From positions 1 to 64,000 of the forward strand of contig NZ_JYHV01000026.1 in NCBI RefSeq assembly GCF_000952685.1: a stretch of DNA of 64,000 bases. Reading direction: 5' to 3'. Each line of letters starts with the position of its first letter. Position 1 is the stretch's first letter. The translations under genes were made by a program, and so were the position numbers. The notes below the pieces were generated by a model. That model ran no database searches. It was not told where the DNA came from and saw only the letters and a program-made list of their open reading frames with translations. Of this stretch, positions 31,423 to 40,694 are shown piece by piece. This DNA comes from Stutzerimonas stutzeri. Lineage in GTDB: Bacteria > Pseudomonadota > Gammaproteobacteria > Pseudomonadales > Pseudomonadaceae.

Positions 31423-31755
31423 ATGCCAATGAGCGAAACCTACATGTCCAACGCCCCTTCCCGCGACGAGGTCGATGCGCTCGACGGTCTCACTCTGCTC
31501 GAGTTCGGTACAGGCTGGTGCGGTCATTGCCGTACGGCGCAGCCTCTGCTCGCCCAAGCCATGGCCGAGCGCGACATTCGCCACTTGAAAATCGAGGATG
31601 GACCGGGCCGCCCGCTGGGCCGCTCCTTCCGGGTCAAGCTTTGGCCGACCCTGATTTTGATGCGCCAGGGAGAGGAATTGGCTCGAGTGGTGCGCCCTAC
31701 CGATACTCAGGCAATCGAACGATTGCTCAGCCAAGCCGATAGCGCCACGGGCTAA
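31423..31755 (+). CDS. Thioredoxin family protein
   Basis: A 110-residue cytoplasmic thioredoxin-like protein. The active site is WCGHC (32-36), which differs from the WCGPC of classical thioredoxin and should give a more oxidising or isomerase-like potential. The cis-Pro is in FRVKLWPTLILMRQG. No signal peptide is present. It stands alone between the divergent small-gene pair and the Spx-like gene. Confidence 0.85.
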   Translation: MPMSETYMSNAPSRDEVDALDGLTLLEFGTGWCGHCRTAQPLLAQAMAERDIRHLKIEDGPGRPLGRSFRVKLWPTLILMRQGEELARVVRPTDTQAIERLLSQADSATG

Positions 31756-31867
31756 GGCCCTCCTGAGCGACAACGCACCCTGCCAGGCAGTGCCCCAACG
31801 GGCGGCAGGCTTTGCCTCATCGTGGCATAATCCGCGGCCCAGTTTGGCCGGAGAACGCGGAGCTGTC

Positions 31868-32239
31868 ATGCCCGAGAAACGCAAAGGACTCTGTCTGTAC
31901 GGCATCAAAGCCTGCGACACCATGAAAAAAGCCCGCACCTGGCTCGACCAGCAAGGGCTAAGCTATGACTTCCATGACTACAAGAGCGCCGGGATCGACC
32001 GCGCCCATCTGGAAGCCTGGTGCGATGAACACGGCTGGCAAATCGTACTCAACCGTGCAGGCACCACCTTCCGCAAGCTGGACGACACGCAGAAGGCCGA
32101 CCTCGATCAGGCCAAGGCCATCGAGCTGATGCTGGCCCAGCCGTCGATGATCAAACGCCCGGTGCTCGACCTGGGCGACAAGACGCTAATCGGCTTCAAG
32201 CCGGACATTTACGCTGCCGCGCTGGCAGCCAAGAACTGA
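31868..32239 (+). CDS. ArsC/Spx family protein (YffB-like)
   Basis: A 123-residue thioredoxin-fold protein of the Spx/MgsR/YffB group, as judged by YGIKACDTMKKARTWLD (single redox Cys16) and the C-terminal PSMIKRPVLDLG segment. It resembles arsenate reductase but lies in a dap context, as its relatives often do; a glutathione-dependent thiol reductase role has been proposed for YffB. ATG at 31868 is preceded by GGAG. It is 46 bp upstream of dapD. Confidence 0.88.
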   Translation: MPEKRKGLCLYGIKACDTMKKARTWLDQQGLSYDFHDYKSAGIDRAHLEAWCDEHGWQIVLNRAGTTFRKLDDTQKADLDQAKAIELMLAQPSMIKRPVLDLGDKTLIGFKPDIYAAALAAKN

Positions 32240-32285
32240 TACCGCTCGCCACGACGAGCCGCGATTGATAAGAAGGATTTTCCCT

Positions 32286-33320
32286 ATGAGCAACACCCTA
32301 TTCAGCCTGGCCTTCGGCGTCGGCACCCAGAATCGTCAGGGCAGCTGGCTGGAAGTCTTCTACGCGCAGCCGCTGCTGCGCCCGGCCGGTGAACTGGTTG
32401 CCATCATTGCGCCGCTGCTCGGCTATGAAGGCGGCAACCAGGCGATTGCCATCAGCACGACCCAGGCCGCGCAACTGGCCGATGCGATCAAGCCGCTCGA
32501 CACCGCACAGCACGCCCTGCTGACCCGTTTGGCCGAAAGTCAGCGCCCATTGGTGGTCACGCTGCTCGCCGACGACACTGCACCGACGTCCACACCCGAG
32601 GCCTACCTGAAGTTGCACCTGCTCTCCCATCGCCTGGTCAAGCCGCACGGCGTGAACCTGACTGGGATCTTCCCGCTGCTGCCCAACGTCGCCTGGACCA
32701 ATCAGGGAGCGGTGGATCTGGCCGAGTTGGCCGAGCGTCAGCTGGAAGCGCGTCTGAAGGGCTATCTGCTGGAAGTCGTTTCCGTCGACAAATTCCCCAA
32801 GATGACCGACTACGTGGTGCCGGCCGGCGTGCGTATCGCCGATAGCGCACGCATCCGGCTTGGCGCCTATGTGGGCGAAGGCACCACGGTGATGCATGAA
32901 GGTTTCGTCAACTTCAACGCCGGCACCGAAGGCCCAGGCATGATCGAGGGGCGCGTCTCAGCGGGCGTGTTCGTAGGCAAGGGCTCGGACCTGGGCGGCG
33001 GCTGCTCGACCATGGGCACGCTGTCGGGTGGCGGCAATATCGTCATTTCCGTGGGAGAAGGCTGCCTGATCGGCGCCAACGCCGGCATCGGTATTCCGCT
33101 CGGCGACCGCAACACTGTCGAAGCAGGCCTGTATATCACCGCCGGGACCAAGGTAAACCTGCTCGACGAACAGGGCGCGCTGGTCAAGGTGGTCAAGGCA
33201 CGCGAACTTGCCGGCCAGACAGACCTGCTGTTCCGCCGCAATTCTCAGAACGGCGCGGTGGAATGCAAGACTCACAAATCGGCGATCGAGCTGAACGAAG
33301 CGCTGCACGCGCACAACTGA
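32286..33320 (+). CDS. dapD: Tetrahydrodipicolinate N-succinyltransferase DapD
   Basis: Succinylates tetrahydrodipicolinate in the lysine/diaminopimelate pathway. ATG at 32286 (MSNTLFSLAFGVGTQNRQG) follows AAGGA and gives 344 residues, the length of the Pseudomonas-type enzyme. The C-terminal half is a left-handed beta-helix of hexapeptide repeats, including GSDLGGGCSTMG and GEGCLIGANAGIG. Confidence 0.97.
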   Translation: MSNTLFSLAFGVGTQNRQGSWLEVFYAQPLLRPAGELVAIIAPLLGYEGGNQAIAISTTQAAQLADAIKPLDTAQHALLTRLAESQRPLVVTLLADDTAPTSTPEAYLKLHLLSHRLVKPHGVNLTGIFPLLPNVAWTNQGAVDLAELAERQLEARLKGYLLEVVSVDKFPKMTDYVVPAGVRIADSARIRLGAYVGEGTTVMHEGFVNFNAGTEGPGMIEGRVSAGVFVGKGSDLGGGCSTMGTLSGGGNIVISVGEGCLIGANAGIGIPLGDRNTVEAGLYITAGTKVNLLDEQGALVKVVKARELAGQTDLLFRRNSQNGAVECKTHKSAIELNEALHAHN

Positions 33321-33338
33321 CCGCTTGGCTGGTGGCCA

Positions 33339-33397
33339 GAGCCGGAAGCTGAACGCAACAGCGCACCGCTTTGGCTTCCAGCCTCCAGCTTCAGGCC
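33339..33397. repeat. Heptad GCTTCCA-type repeat with inverted half, dapD-csdA spacer
   Basis: Between dapD and csdA lie three adjoining heptamers, GCTTCCA, GCCTCCA and GCTTCAG (33374-33394). An inverted copy, GGAAGCTG, is upstream at 33344-33351. The arms GAAGCTG (33345-33351) and CAGCTTC (33386-33392) could pair. Short degenerate heptads of this kind are scattered between genes in many pseudomonad genomes. Function is unknown; transcript-end structure is possible. Confidence 0.5.
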
Positions 33398-33404
33398 TAA
33401 CGCT

Positions 33405-34607
33405 ATGCTCTTGTCCCCCTGGCGCTCCGACTTTCCGGCCCTGGCGATTCTCGAAGCCCAGGGCCAGACTTATCTCGACAGCGCCGCCACGGCGCAAAAA
33501 CCCCAAGCGTTGATCGACGCGCTGACGGGTTATTACACCTGCGGCACCGCCAATGTGCACCGCGCCCAGCATCAGCCGGCAGAGCGCGCGACGCGCGCCT
33601 TTGAGGACGCACGAATCAAGGTGGCACGATGGCTTAATGCGGCCAGCCCGACCGAAATCGTTTTCACCCGAGGCGCCACCGAAGCGCTGAACTTGCTTGC
33701 CTATGGCCTGGAACCGCTGATCGACACGGATGACGAGATCGTGGTCAGCGCGCTAGAGCATCACGCCAATCTGCTGCCCTGGCAGCAGCTGGCGAAGCGG
33801 CGCAATGCCAAGCTACGGGTGTTGCCGCTGGACGATCGCGGCGTGATCGATCTGGAGCGGGCCGCCAGCCTCATCGGCCCGCGGACCCGTTTGCTTGCCG
33901 TCAGCCAGCTGTCAAACGTGCTCGGCGCCTTGCAACCACTTGCCGAATTGTTGCCCTTGGCGAAGGCTCAGGGGGCGTTGACAATCGTCGATGGCGCGCA
34001 AGGCGTCGTGCATGGACGGCATGACATGCAAGCGCTGGCTTGCGACTTCTACGTGCTGTCCAGCCATAAGCTTTACGGACCCGAAGGCGTCGGCGCGCTC
34101 TATGGGCGAGGCGAGTCATTGCTCAAGCTCCGGCACTGGCAATTCGGTGGCGAGATGGTCCGCGTCGCTGATTTTCAGCATGCCGAGTTCCACGCCGCAC
34201 CGCTAGGCTTCGAGGCCGGTACGCCACCCATTGGGGCGGTCATTGGCCTCGGTGCGACCCTGGACTACCTTTCCAAACTGGACGCAACGGCGGTGACCGG
34301 CCATGAGCAGGCCCTGCACACGAAGCTACTGGCCGGGCTCGCGGTGCGCGAAGGCGTGCGGCTGCTGGGCGAACCTCGGCTGGCGCTCGCCAGTTTCACC
34401 GTGAACGGCGTGCATCACGGCGATCTGGCCCACCTCCTGACCGAGCAAGGCATCGCCATACGCAGCGGAACCCACTGTGCCCAGCCGCTGATGAAGGCGC
34501 TCGGGGTTGATGGCGCCATTCGTGTATCGCTCGGGCTGTATAACGACGGCGCCGACATCGAGCGCTTCTTCGGCGCCCTGGACCGTGCCATGGAAATCCT
34601 GCAATGA
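33405..34607 (+). CDS. csdA: Cysteine desulfurase CsdA
   Basis: PLP-dependent class V enzyme that takes sulfur from cysteine as an enzyme persulfide. Lys222 in LSSHKLYGPEG binds PLP. The catalytic Cys358 is in IRSGTHCAQPLMK, the group II (SufS/CsdA) loop pattern. Length is 400. It overlaps csdE by 4 nt, and csdE encodes its SufE-type sulfur acceptor. With the neighbouring tcdA this is the CsdA-CsdE-CsdL set known from E. coli. Confidence 0.95.
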   Translation: MLLSPWRSDFPALAILEAQGQTYLDSAATAQKPQALIDALTGYYTCGTANVHRAQHQPAERATRAFEDARIKVARWLNAASPTEIVFTRGATEALNLLAYGLEPLIDTDDEIVVSALEHHANLLPWQQLAKRRNAKLRVLPLDDRGVIDLERAASLIGPRTRLLAVSQLSNVLGALQPLAELLPLAKAQGALTIVDGAQGVVHGRHDMQALACDFYVLSSHKLYGPEGVGALYGRGESLLKLRHWQFGGEMVRVADFQHAEFHAAPLGFEAGTPPIGAVIGLGATLDYLSKLDATAVTGHEQALHTKLLAGLAVREGVRLLGEPRLALASFTVNGVHHGDLAHLLTEQGIAIRSGTHCAQPLMKALGVDGAIRVSLGLYNDGADIERFFGALDRAMEILQ

Positions 34608-35017
34608 GCGAGCTGTCCATTGCCGCCACAGGAGCGCTGCAGAGCTTCCAGCAGGCAGCGGGCTGGGAACAGCGTGCGCGCCTGCTGATGCAATGGGGTG
34701 ATCGCCTCGAACCGCTCAGCGACACCGAGCGCACCGACGATAATCTCGTAACCGGTTGCGACAGCAAGCTTTGGCTGCTCGGCGAGCCGCGCGGCGATCA
34801 CTGGCACTTCCGCGGCACCAGTGAAGCCCGCCTGCTGCGAGGCTTGCTCGCGGTCCTGCTGCTGCGCGCGAACGGTCTGCGCGCGAGCGAACTGCAGCGG
34901 CTGGATATCGCCGACTGGTTCGGGCAGCTCGGACTATCGCGGCAATTGTCGCCGTCGCGCGCCAATGGAATGAACGCCGTGCTGCAGCGAATGCGCGAGT
35001 TGGCCTCGAGCGGCTGA
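34604..35017 (+). CDS. csdE: SufE family sulfur acceptor CsdE
   Basis: Accepts persulfide sulfur from CsdA. The acceptor Cys is in NLVTGCDSKLWLL (near residue 52), the SufE signature, and the C-terminal segment LGLSRQLSPSRANGMNAVLQRM is typical. Length is 137. It is translationally coupled to csdA. Confidence 0.93.
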   Translation: MSELSIAATGALQSFQQAAGWEQRARLLMQWGDRLEPLSDTERTDDNLVTGCDSKLWLLGEPRGDHWHFRGTSEARLLRGLLAVLLLRANGLRASELQRLDIADWFGQLGLSRQLSPSRANGMNAVLQRMRELASSG

Positions 35018-35064
35018 TCACACTCGGCGCGCCAATAGCACACCAGCGTGACTGACCCCAGTCA

Positions 35065-35871
35065 TCAGCCTCGTGTTCGCTCCGACGGCCGCCTGGCGCC
35101 GGCGACCAGCTTGTCGACGGCACGCGCCGCCGCCACCATGCCGAAACTGGCAGTAACCATCATCGCCGCACCAAAGCCACCAGCGCAGTCGAGTTTGACC
35201 CCTTCACCAACGAAACTCTTGCTCTGGCAGACGCCGCCATCCGGTTTCGGATAGCGCAGCTGCTCGGTGGAAAACACGCAGGGCACGCTGTAGGTGCGCC
35301 CCGGCGTGCGTGAGAAGTTATATTCGCGCCGCAGTAGCGAGCGCACCTTCGCCGCGAGTGGATCGTTGAAGGTCTTGTTCAGGTCGGCAACCTGAATTTG
35401 CGTAGGGTCAACCTGGCCACCGGCACCGCCTGTGGCGATGATCTGGATCTTGCGCCGCTTGCACCAGGCGATCAGCGCGGCTTTGGCCGGCACGCTGTCG
35501 ATGCAATCGATGACGCAATCCATCTGCTCGGTGATGTATTCGGCCATGGTCTCTCGGGTGACGAAGTCTGCAACGGAGTGCACCACGCAGCCCGGATTGA
35601 TCGCCTTGATTCGCGCCGCCATCTCGTCGACCTTGGGCTTGCCGACCGCACCGTCCAATGCATGAACCTGCCGGTTGGTATTGGTGAGGCAGACATCATC
35701 CAGATCAAACAGGCTGATTTCGCCGACGCCACTGCGCGCCAACGCCTCGGCCGCCCACGACCCGACCCCGCCGATCCCGACCACGGCGACATGCGCTGCC
35801 GCCAACCGCCCGAGGCCTAGGGAGCCGTAAAGACGGGCGATACCGCCGAAACGCTGATCGTCAATGGACAT
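35065..35871 (-). CDS. tcdA: tRNA threonylcarbamoyladenosine dehydratase TcdA (CsdL)
   Basis: E1-like ATP-dependent enzyme that cyclises t6A37 in tRNA to ct6A. I chose ATG at 35871 (MSIDDQRFGGIARLYG, 268 residues), because the longer frame to 36015 has no homology. The nucleotide-binding loop is GIGGVGSWAAEALARSG (about 33-49), followed by FDLDDVCLTNTNRQ. It is convergent with csdA-csdE, its known functional partners in E. coli. Confidence 0.94.
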   Translation of the reverse strand: MSIDDQRFGGIARLYGSLGLGRLAAAHVAVVGIGGVGSWAAEALARSGVGEISLFDLDDVCLTNTNRQVHALDGAVGKPKVDEMAARIKAINPGCVVHSVADFVTRETMAEYITEQMDCVIDCIDSVPAKAALIAWCKRRKIQIIATGGAGGQVDPTQIQVADLNKTFNDPLAAKVRSLLRREYNFSRTPGRTYSVPCVFSTEQLRYPKPDGGVCQSKSFVGEGVKLDCAGGFGAAMMVTASFGMVAAARAVDKLVAGARRPSERTRG

Positions 35872-36080
35872 GTCGATACCCCGAAAAAGACTCGGGCGAT
35901 TATATGTTCCTTCGCTCCGGCTGACACAGGGCCGTGCATCACGCTGCCTCAGGCCCGGCACCAAGCGACAGGCAGAACACCTTTTCCTGTCGGCTCCGCC
36001 GAAGGCACTACGCACAGCACGGCAGAACCCAGGTTTTGCTTTAATATGGCGCTCTTTTTCCCGCCTGCCTCGGAGCCGTG

Positions 36081-37229
36081 ATGACCACCGCCGCCCTCTC
36101 GCCCACCCTCGAACTCGCCTGCGAGCTGATCAACCGGCCTTCGGTGACTCCGCTGGACGAGGGCTGCCAGCAGCTGATGAGCGAACGTCTCGCGGCCTGC
36201 GGCTTCGCGATCGAGTCGATGCACATCGAGGACGTGGAAAATTTCTGGGCGATCCGCGGTCAGGAAGGCCCGGTGCTGTGCTTTGCCGGCCACACCGACG
36301 TGGTGCCCACCGGCCCATTGCACGCCTGGCAGAACCCGCCATTCGCCGCCCGCATCGACGCGAAAGGCATGCTCCACGGGCGCGGTGCGGCGGACATGAA
36401 GGGCAGCCTGGCTTCGATGATCGTCGCAGTAGAACGCTTTACCGCGGACTATCCCAACCACAAGGGGCAGATCGCCTTCCTCGTCACCAGCGACGAAGAA
36501 GGTCCGGCCCATCACGGCACCAAGGCCGTGGTCGAGCGCCTGCGTGAGCGTGCTCAGCGACTGGACTGGTGCATTGTTGGCGAGCCTTCGAGCACCAACC
36601 TGGTCGGCGACGTGGTGAAGAACGGGCGCCGTGGCTCGCTCGGCGGCACCCTGACGGTGCGCGGTCAGCAAGGCCACGTGGCCTATCCCCACCTGGCGAA
36701 GAATCCGATTCATCTCGCCGCGCCAGCATTGGCCGAACTGGCTGCCGAGCACTGGGACGACGGCAACGCCTTCTTCCCACCGACCAGCTTCCAGATCTCC
36801 AATCTGAATTCAGGCACCGGCGCTACCAATGTCATTCCCGGCACCCTGGAAGCGGTGTTCAATTTCCGCTTCTCCACCGAGTCCACCGTTGAGGGACTGC
36901 AGCGACGTACCGCCGCGATTCTCGACAAGCATGGCCTGGACTGGAAGGTCGACTGGGCGCTGTCCGGCCTGCCTTTCCTCACCGAGCCTGGCGAGCTGCT
37001 CGATGGCGTGGCCGCGGCCATCCGCCAGGTCACTGGCCGCGAGACCACGCCATCGACCAGCGGTGGCACGTCCGATGGCCGTTTCATCGCCACGCTCGGC
37101 ACCCAGGTCGTGGAACTCGGCCCGGTCAACGCGACCATCCACCAGGTCGACGAACACATCCTCGCCAGCGATCTCGACCTGCTGACCGAAATCTACTACC
37201 AGACCCTGGTCAACCTGCTCGCATGCTGA
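36081..37229 (+). CDS. dapE: Succinyl-diaminopimelate desuccinylase DapE
   Basis: M20 family di-zinc hydrolase that makes LL-diaminopimelate. The conserved motifs are [10 protein letters not shown] (zinc His near 73), GAADMKGS (zinc Asp), [11 protein letters not shown] (catalytic Glu) and [10 protein letters not shown] near the C-terminus. I use ATG at 36081 with GGAG 5 nt upstream; the adjacent GTG at 36078 is too close. Length is 382. It overlaps rlmA by 7 nt. Confidence 0.97.
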   Translation: MTTAALSPTLELACELINRPSVTPLDEGCQQLMSERLAACGFAIESMHIEDVENFWAIRGQEGPVLCFAGHTDVVPTGPLHAWQNPPFAARIDAKGMLHGRGAADMKGSLASMIVAVERFTADYPNHKGQIAFLVTSDEEGPAHHGTKAVVERLRERAQRLDWCIVGEPSSTNLVGDVVKNGRRGSLGGTLTVRGQQGHVAYPHLAKNPIHLAAPALAELAAEHWDDGNAFFPPTSFQISNLNSGTGATNVIPGTLEAVFNFRFSTESTVEGLQRRTAAILDKHGLDWKVDWALSGLPFLTEPGELLDGVAAAIRQVTGRETTPSTSGGTSDGRFIATLGTQVVELGPVNATIHQVDEHILASDLDLLTEIYYQTLVNLLAC

Positions 37230-38029
37230 TCTGTCCGGTCTGCCAGGGCGCGCTCGCCACGGTCGACAATGGTGTCGCCTGCCCGGCGAATCACCGTTTC
37301 GATCGCGCCCGCCAGGGATACCTGAACCTGCTGCCGGTGCAACACAAGAACAGCCGCGACCCGGGTGACAACCAGGCCATGGTAGAAGCGCGTCGACGCT
37401 TTCTCGACGGCGGCCACTACGCGCCGCTGGCGGCTCGTCTGGCGCAGCTGGCGGCCGAACGCTCACCGTCGCGCTGGCTGGACATCGGATGCGGCGAGGG
37501 CTACTACACCGCTCAGATCGCCCAAGCCCTGCCGGATGCCGAAGGTTATGCATTGGACATTTCCCGCGAGGCGGTCAAGCGGGCGTGCAAACGCGCACCG
37601 CAGTTGGAATGGCTGGTCGCGAGCATGGCCCGGGTGCCGCTGGCTGACGCCAGCTGCGGCCTGCTCGCCAGCGTGTTCAGCCCGCTGGATTGGAGCGAAG
37701 CTGAGCGCCTGCTAGCGCCCGGCGGCGGGTTGCTGCGCATGGGGCCGACCCGTGAACATCTTTGGGAACTGCGCGGGCTGCTGTATGACGAAGTACGCGA
37801 GTACGATGACGAGAAGCACCTGTCGCTGATCCCCGGCGGCATGCATCTGGCCCATAGTGAAACCCTCGGCTACGAGTTGCGACTGGATAGCGCCGAAGCC
37901 CGCGCCGACTTGCTGGCGATGACACCGCACGGCTGGCGCGCCAGCGCCGAGCGCCGTGCCGCAGTGATCGACACACCGCTCAAGGTTCGGGTTGCGATAC
38001 GCTACGACTGGATTCAGCGTGACCGGTAG
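37223..38029 (+). CDS. rlmA: 23S rRNA (guanine-N1)-methyltransferase RlmA
   Basis: SAM-dependent enzyme that methylates G745 of 23S rRNA in Gram-negative bacteria. The N-terminal zinc site is CPVCQG with further Cys/His in VACPANH. The family segment [25 protein letters not shown] follows. The SAM-binding motif is [12 protein letters not shown] (about 92-103). Length is 268. Overlap with dapE suggests coupled expression. Confidence 0.92.
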   Translation: MLICPVCQGALATVDNGVACPANHRFDRARQGYLNLLPVQHKNSRDPGDNQAMVEARRRFLDGGHYAPLAARLAQLAAERSPSRWLDIGCGEGYYTAQIAQALPDAEGYALDISREAVKRACKRAPQLEWLVASMARVPLADASCGLLASVFSPLDWSEAERLLAPGGGLLRMGPTREHLWELRGLLYDEVREYDDEKHLSLIPGGMHLAHSETLGYELRLDSAEARADLLAMTPHGWRASAERRAAVIDTPLKVRVAIRYDWIQRDR

Positions 38030-38136
38030 CATCGCGCACGTAAGAGAGCCGTAGCCGACCAATCCTACGAGGCCAGCCAAGCCACGCCGGTTCATTTCTC
38101 AATAGGCTGCAACCACCACCGACAAGGCCATCATCC

Positions 38137-38508
38137 ATGCGTCAACCGGACATCGAGATCTACCTCAGGGACGCCAGCCAGGACGCCGTGACTGAATGGC
38201 TGAACCGGGCTGTTGGACCCTGCTCTCCCTGGCAAACCAAGGGCAAGGCGTTCAAGTGCAAGGCCGGCGATATCCCGGTGACCTGGTTTCCGAAGGCGGT
38301 CGGTAAATGGCACAGCTTGCTATTGGAAAGCGATGCGACCCCGTGGAACGACGACGTCGCCTGCGCACGCGCCGCTTATCAGGCGTTGAGCGTGGAAATC
38401 CGCTGCGCACCAGGTGGCTGGCAGGAAGAAGAGTCAGTCGAAAATGCCGATCGCTGGATCAGCGTCAGCGAGCGTGGCGAAGCGGAGATTCTCTGGCGCA
38501 CGGACTGA
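38137..38508 (+). CDS. Conserved hypothetical protein
   Basis: A 123-residue soluble protein with six or seven Trp (EWLNR, SPWQTK, VTWFPKA, GKWHSLL, TPWNDD, GGWQEE), no signal peptide and no motif I recognise. I recall a gene of this kind following rlmA in P. aeruginosa. Start is ATG at 38137, 107 bp after rlmA. The spacing of strands and a helix around DDVACARAAYQALSVE suggests a small alpha/beta domain. Confidence 0.75.
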   Translation: MRQPDIEIYLRDASQDAVTEWLNRAVGPCSPWQTKGKAFKCKAGDIPVTWFPKAVGKWHSLLLESDATPWNDDVACARAAYQALSVEIRCAPGGWQEEESVENADRWISVSERGEAEILWRTD

Positions 38509-38625
38509 ATGTTGGTTTGCACCGTGGCATTCAGGTGCTACCCGCTCCGCCGCCAGACAGCTGATCCGTCGGCAATTACTGGGCGCACAGAAGCGAAATT
38601 CTCGGAAATCTGCCCCTTACGCCGA

Positions 38626-39192
38626 CTATTCGGGGCGACCAATCGGAAAGAACTGGCCATGGCTCCAGACGCCCAGCCAGCTGGTGCCATCGATCTCGCG
38701 CGGGACCGCCAACTCGACCAACTGATAGAAGACATTGCGGTGAATCAGCGCTTCGAGATTGGCACGCACATGCACGTAGGGGGCCGGCTCCTGGCTGGTA
38801 GGATCGAGCTCGACCCGCATCGGATGCTCTGCACCCGCTTCGGTTTCGTCGCCGACATTGGTGACGAAGCGAAGCACCTGAGCTTCGCCGCTGCCCTCGA
38901 CCTCCAACTCGACCGCCACGAAAGGTGCGTCATCAACGGTGATGCCTACCTTCTCTACCGGTGTCACTAGAAAGTAGTCGTCGCCGTCTCGTCGAATGAC
39001 CGTGGAAAACAGCCTCACCATGGCAGGTCTTCCGATCGGCGTACCCATGTAGAACCAGCTACCGTCGCGGGCGATTCGCATATCCAGATCGCCGCAGAAG
39101 GGCGGGTTCCACAAATGAACCGGTGGCAGGCCCTTGTTCTCAGTCTTTGGAATCTGCCCCAGCAGATTCGCGGCTTTTCCAGCATCGCTCAT
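38626..39192 (-). CDS. DUF1285 family protein
   Basis: A 188-residue cytoplasmic protein with the family's core [26 protein letters not shown] (about 30-55) and a second domain with repeated [17 protein letters not shown] strands. The function is not known. It is 9 bp downstream of the DUF4823 lipoprotein gene on the same strand, so they are probably cotranscribed. Confidence 0.85.
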   Translation of the reverse strand: MSDAGKAANLLGQIPKTENKGLPPVHLWNPPFCGDLDMRIARDGSWFYMGTPIGRPAMVRLFSTVIRRDGDDYFLVTPVEKVGITVDDAPFVAVELEVEGSGEAQVLRFVTNVGDETEAGAEHPMRVELDPTSQEPAPYVHVRANLEALIHRNVFYQLVELAVPREIDGTSWLGVWSHGQFFPIGRPE

Positions 39193-39201
39193 GTGCGCTC
39201 C

Positions 39202-39804
39202 TTAACGGCTGAGGCCCGTCAGGCGTCGGGCATAATCGCGCAACGGCGGCCCTAACAAGACCTGCGGTGTCGCATCATAGATATTAAGCAGCCCTCCGCG
39301 GCTGCGAATTCGCGCCGTATCGACCAGATACCGATTCCCGGTTTCGATCAGCATCAGCTGGACCACGCTGGTATCGACCCCAAGTCGATCGAGCGCGCGC
39401 TGATCATCGAGCTCGTCGAAACTGCCGATGCGGTCATCGGCGGCGGCAAATCGCGTGTACAGCAAGTAATGGGCACCAACAGCCGCTGCCTGGTTCAATG
39501 CCTCTTCCAATCCTGCAGGCTCTGGAGCGCGACGAACCAGCGGAAAGTATTCGACAAACCCCTTGAACGCCTCCTCAGCTACCACGTTCGGCCGCGGATA
39601 CGCATTGCCGGGCGGGACGAAGTGGCCTTGGGCGATGTAGATGAACGAATCGGGCTGCAGCCGCCATGATGCGGACCTCACGGTCTCGCTGTGATCGAGA
39701 AACCCGACGTCTCGCAGCTGGTTGCGAGTGCCCTCGGCCATGTCACTGACCTGCATGCACCCGCCCAAAACCAGCACGGCCACGATAAGGCTGAATACTT
39801 TCAT
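39202..39804 (-). CDS. DUF4823-type lipoprotein
   Basis: ATG at 39804 is preceded by AGGAG 6 nt away and opens a signal peptide with lipobox VLGGC (Cys about 16). The 200-residue product has an alpha/beta body (YIAQGHFVPPGNAYPRPNVV and AVGAHYLLYTRF) that I assign to DUF4823 with moderate confidence. A longer open frame to 39975 lacks a ribosome site. The function is unknown. Confidence 0.75.
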   Translation of the reverse strand: MKVFSLIVAVLVLGGCMQVSDMAEGTRNQLRDVGFLDHSETVRSASWRLQPDSFIYIAQGHFVPPGNAYPRPNVVAEEAFKGFVEYFPLVRRAPEPAGLEEALNQAAAVGAHYLLYTRFAAADDRIGSFDELDDQRALDRLGVDTSVVQLMLIETGNRYLVDTARIRSRGGLLNIYDATPQVLLGPPLRDYARRLTGLSR

Positions 39805-40002
39805 CTTTGCTCCTGCCAATGACGGAAAACCGGCGAATAGCAAAGCAATGCAGCAAACAAGCCAGCTCCGCGCAAAACGGCTGTAGCGCGTGCTCGTCTT
39901 CCTGCCACAACGGCACTCGACTGCGCGAAGGATCGGCCAACGACACGGCTTACTGGTTGGATTCCCGTTCCGCAAGCCGCCACCCGTCTCCGGCGATTCG
40001 AA

Positions 40003-40623
40003 CTAGTCGCGCTTGCGCTTGTTACCCATGCGAACGCCAATGTCCATCAAGAACTGAAAGAAACCTTCCTGATCTTCTAGTACGTTGCTCCAGAACGGCG
40101 AGTGATAAAGCGCTACTGCGCCGTGCACCAACGCCCAGGCCGCGCAATAGTGGAAATAGGGAGGCACGTCCTCAAGCTTGCCTTCGGAAATGCGCCCCTT
40201 GATCAATTGGGTCAGATGATCGAAGTTGGAAGCGCGAATCCGGTGGAGTTCCTCGACCATGTCCGGGACCTGATTGCCCTTGACGACCTTCTCTTCGAGG
40301 CGATCGAACAACCGATAGCGCTGGGGGTCACGCATGCGGAATTCGAAATAGGCGCGAGACAGCGCCTCCTTGTCCTGATCAAGGCTCGGTGAATGCAGCA
40401 GCTCATTCAGGTCCCGCTCGTAGTCGAGCATGAGCCGCAGATAGATTTCGGCCTTGGATTTGAAATGCTTGTAAATGGTGCCTTTGCCGATGCCCACCCT
40501 GTCGGCGATCATCTCGACGGTGACACTGTCTTCTCCTTGATCAAGGAACAGCTGGAGCGCTGTATCAAGAATCTCTTGCTCGCGACGGCGAAATTCGCGG
40601 ACCTTCCGGGGTTCATTTTGCAT
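40003..40623 (-). CDS. TetR family transcriptional regulator
   Basis: A 206-residue one-component regulator. The N-terminal helix-turn-helix is VTVEMIADRVGIGKGTIYKHF (about 33-53); the rest is a helical ligand domain. I use ATG at 40623, matching the usual distance to the HTH; an upstream ATG at 40665 would add 14 residues, and neither has a clear ribosome site. It is divergent from a class V aminotransferase with 71 bp between starts, suggesting it controls that gene or itself. The C-terminus is basic (GNKRKRD). Confidence 0.88.
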   Translation of the reverse strand: MQNEPRKVREFRRREQEILDTALQLFLDQGEDSVTVEMIADRVGIGKGTIYKHFKSKAEIYLRLMLDYERDLNELLHSPSLDQDKEALSRAYFEFRMRDPQRYRLFDRLEEKVVKGNQVPDMVEELHRIRASNFDHLTQLIKGRISEGKLEDVPPYFHYCAAWALVHGAVALYHSPFWSNVLEDQEGFFQFLMDIGVRMGNKRKRD

Positions 40624-40694
40624 AAGAGGCTGCGGCTTGAAATCGAAGCAGATGATTATGCCCATCTAGTCAGAAAATGCACGGAACATCTCTT

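Noticed and set aside
30728..31432. 234-codon plus-strand frame after dapC
   Set aside because: It overlaps the end of dapC and is antisense to the two small genes, with no similarity to known proteins.
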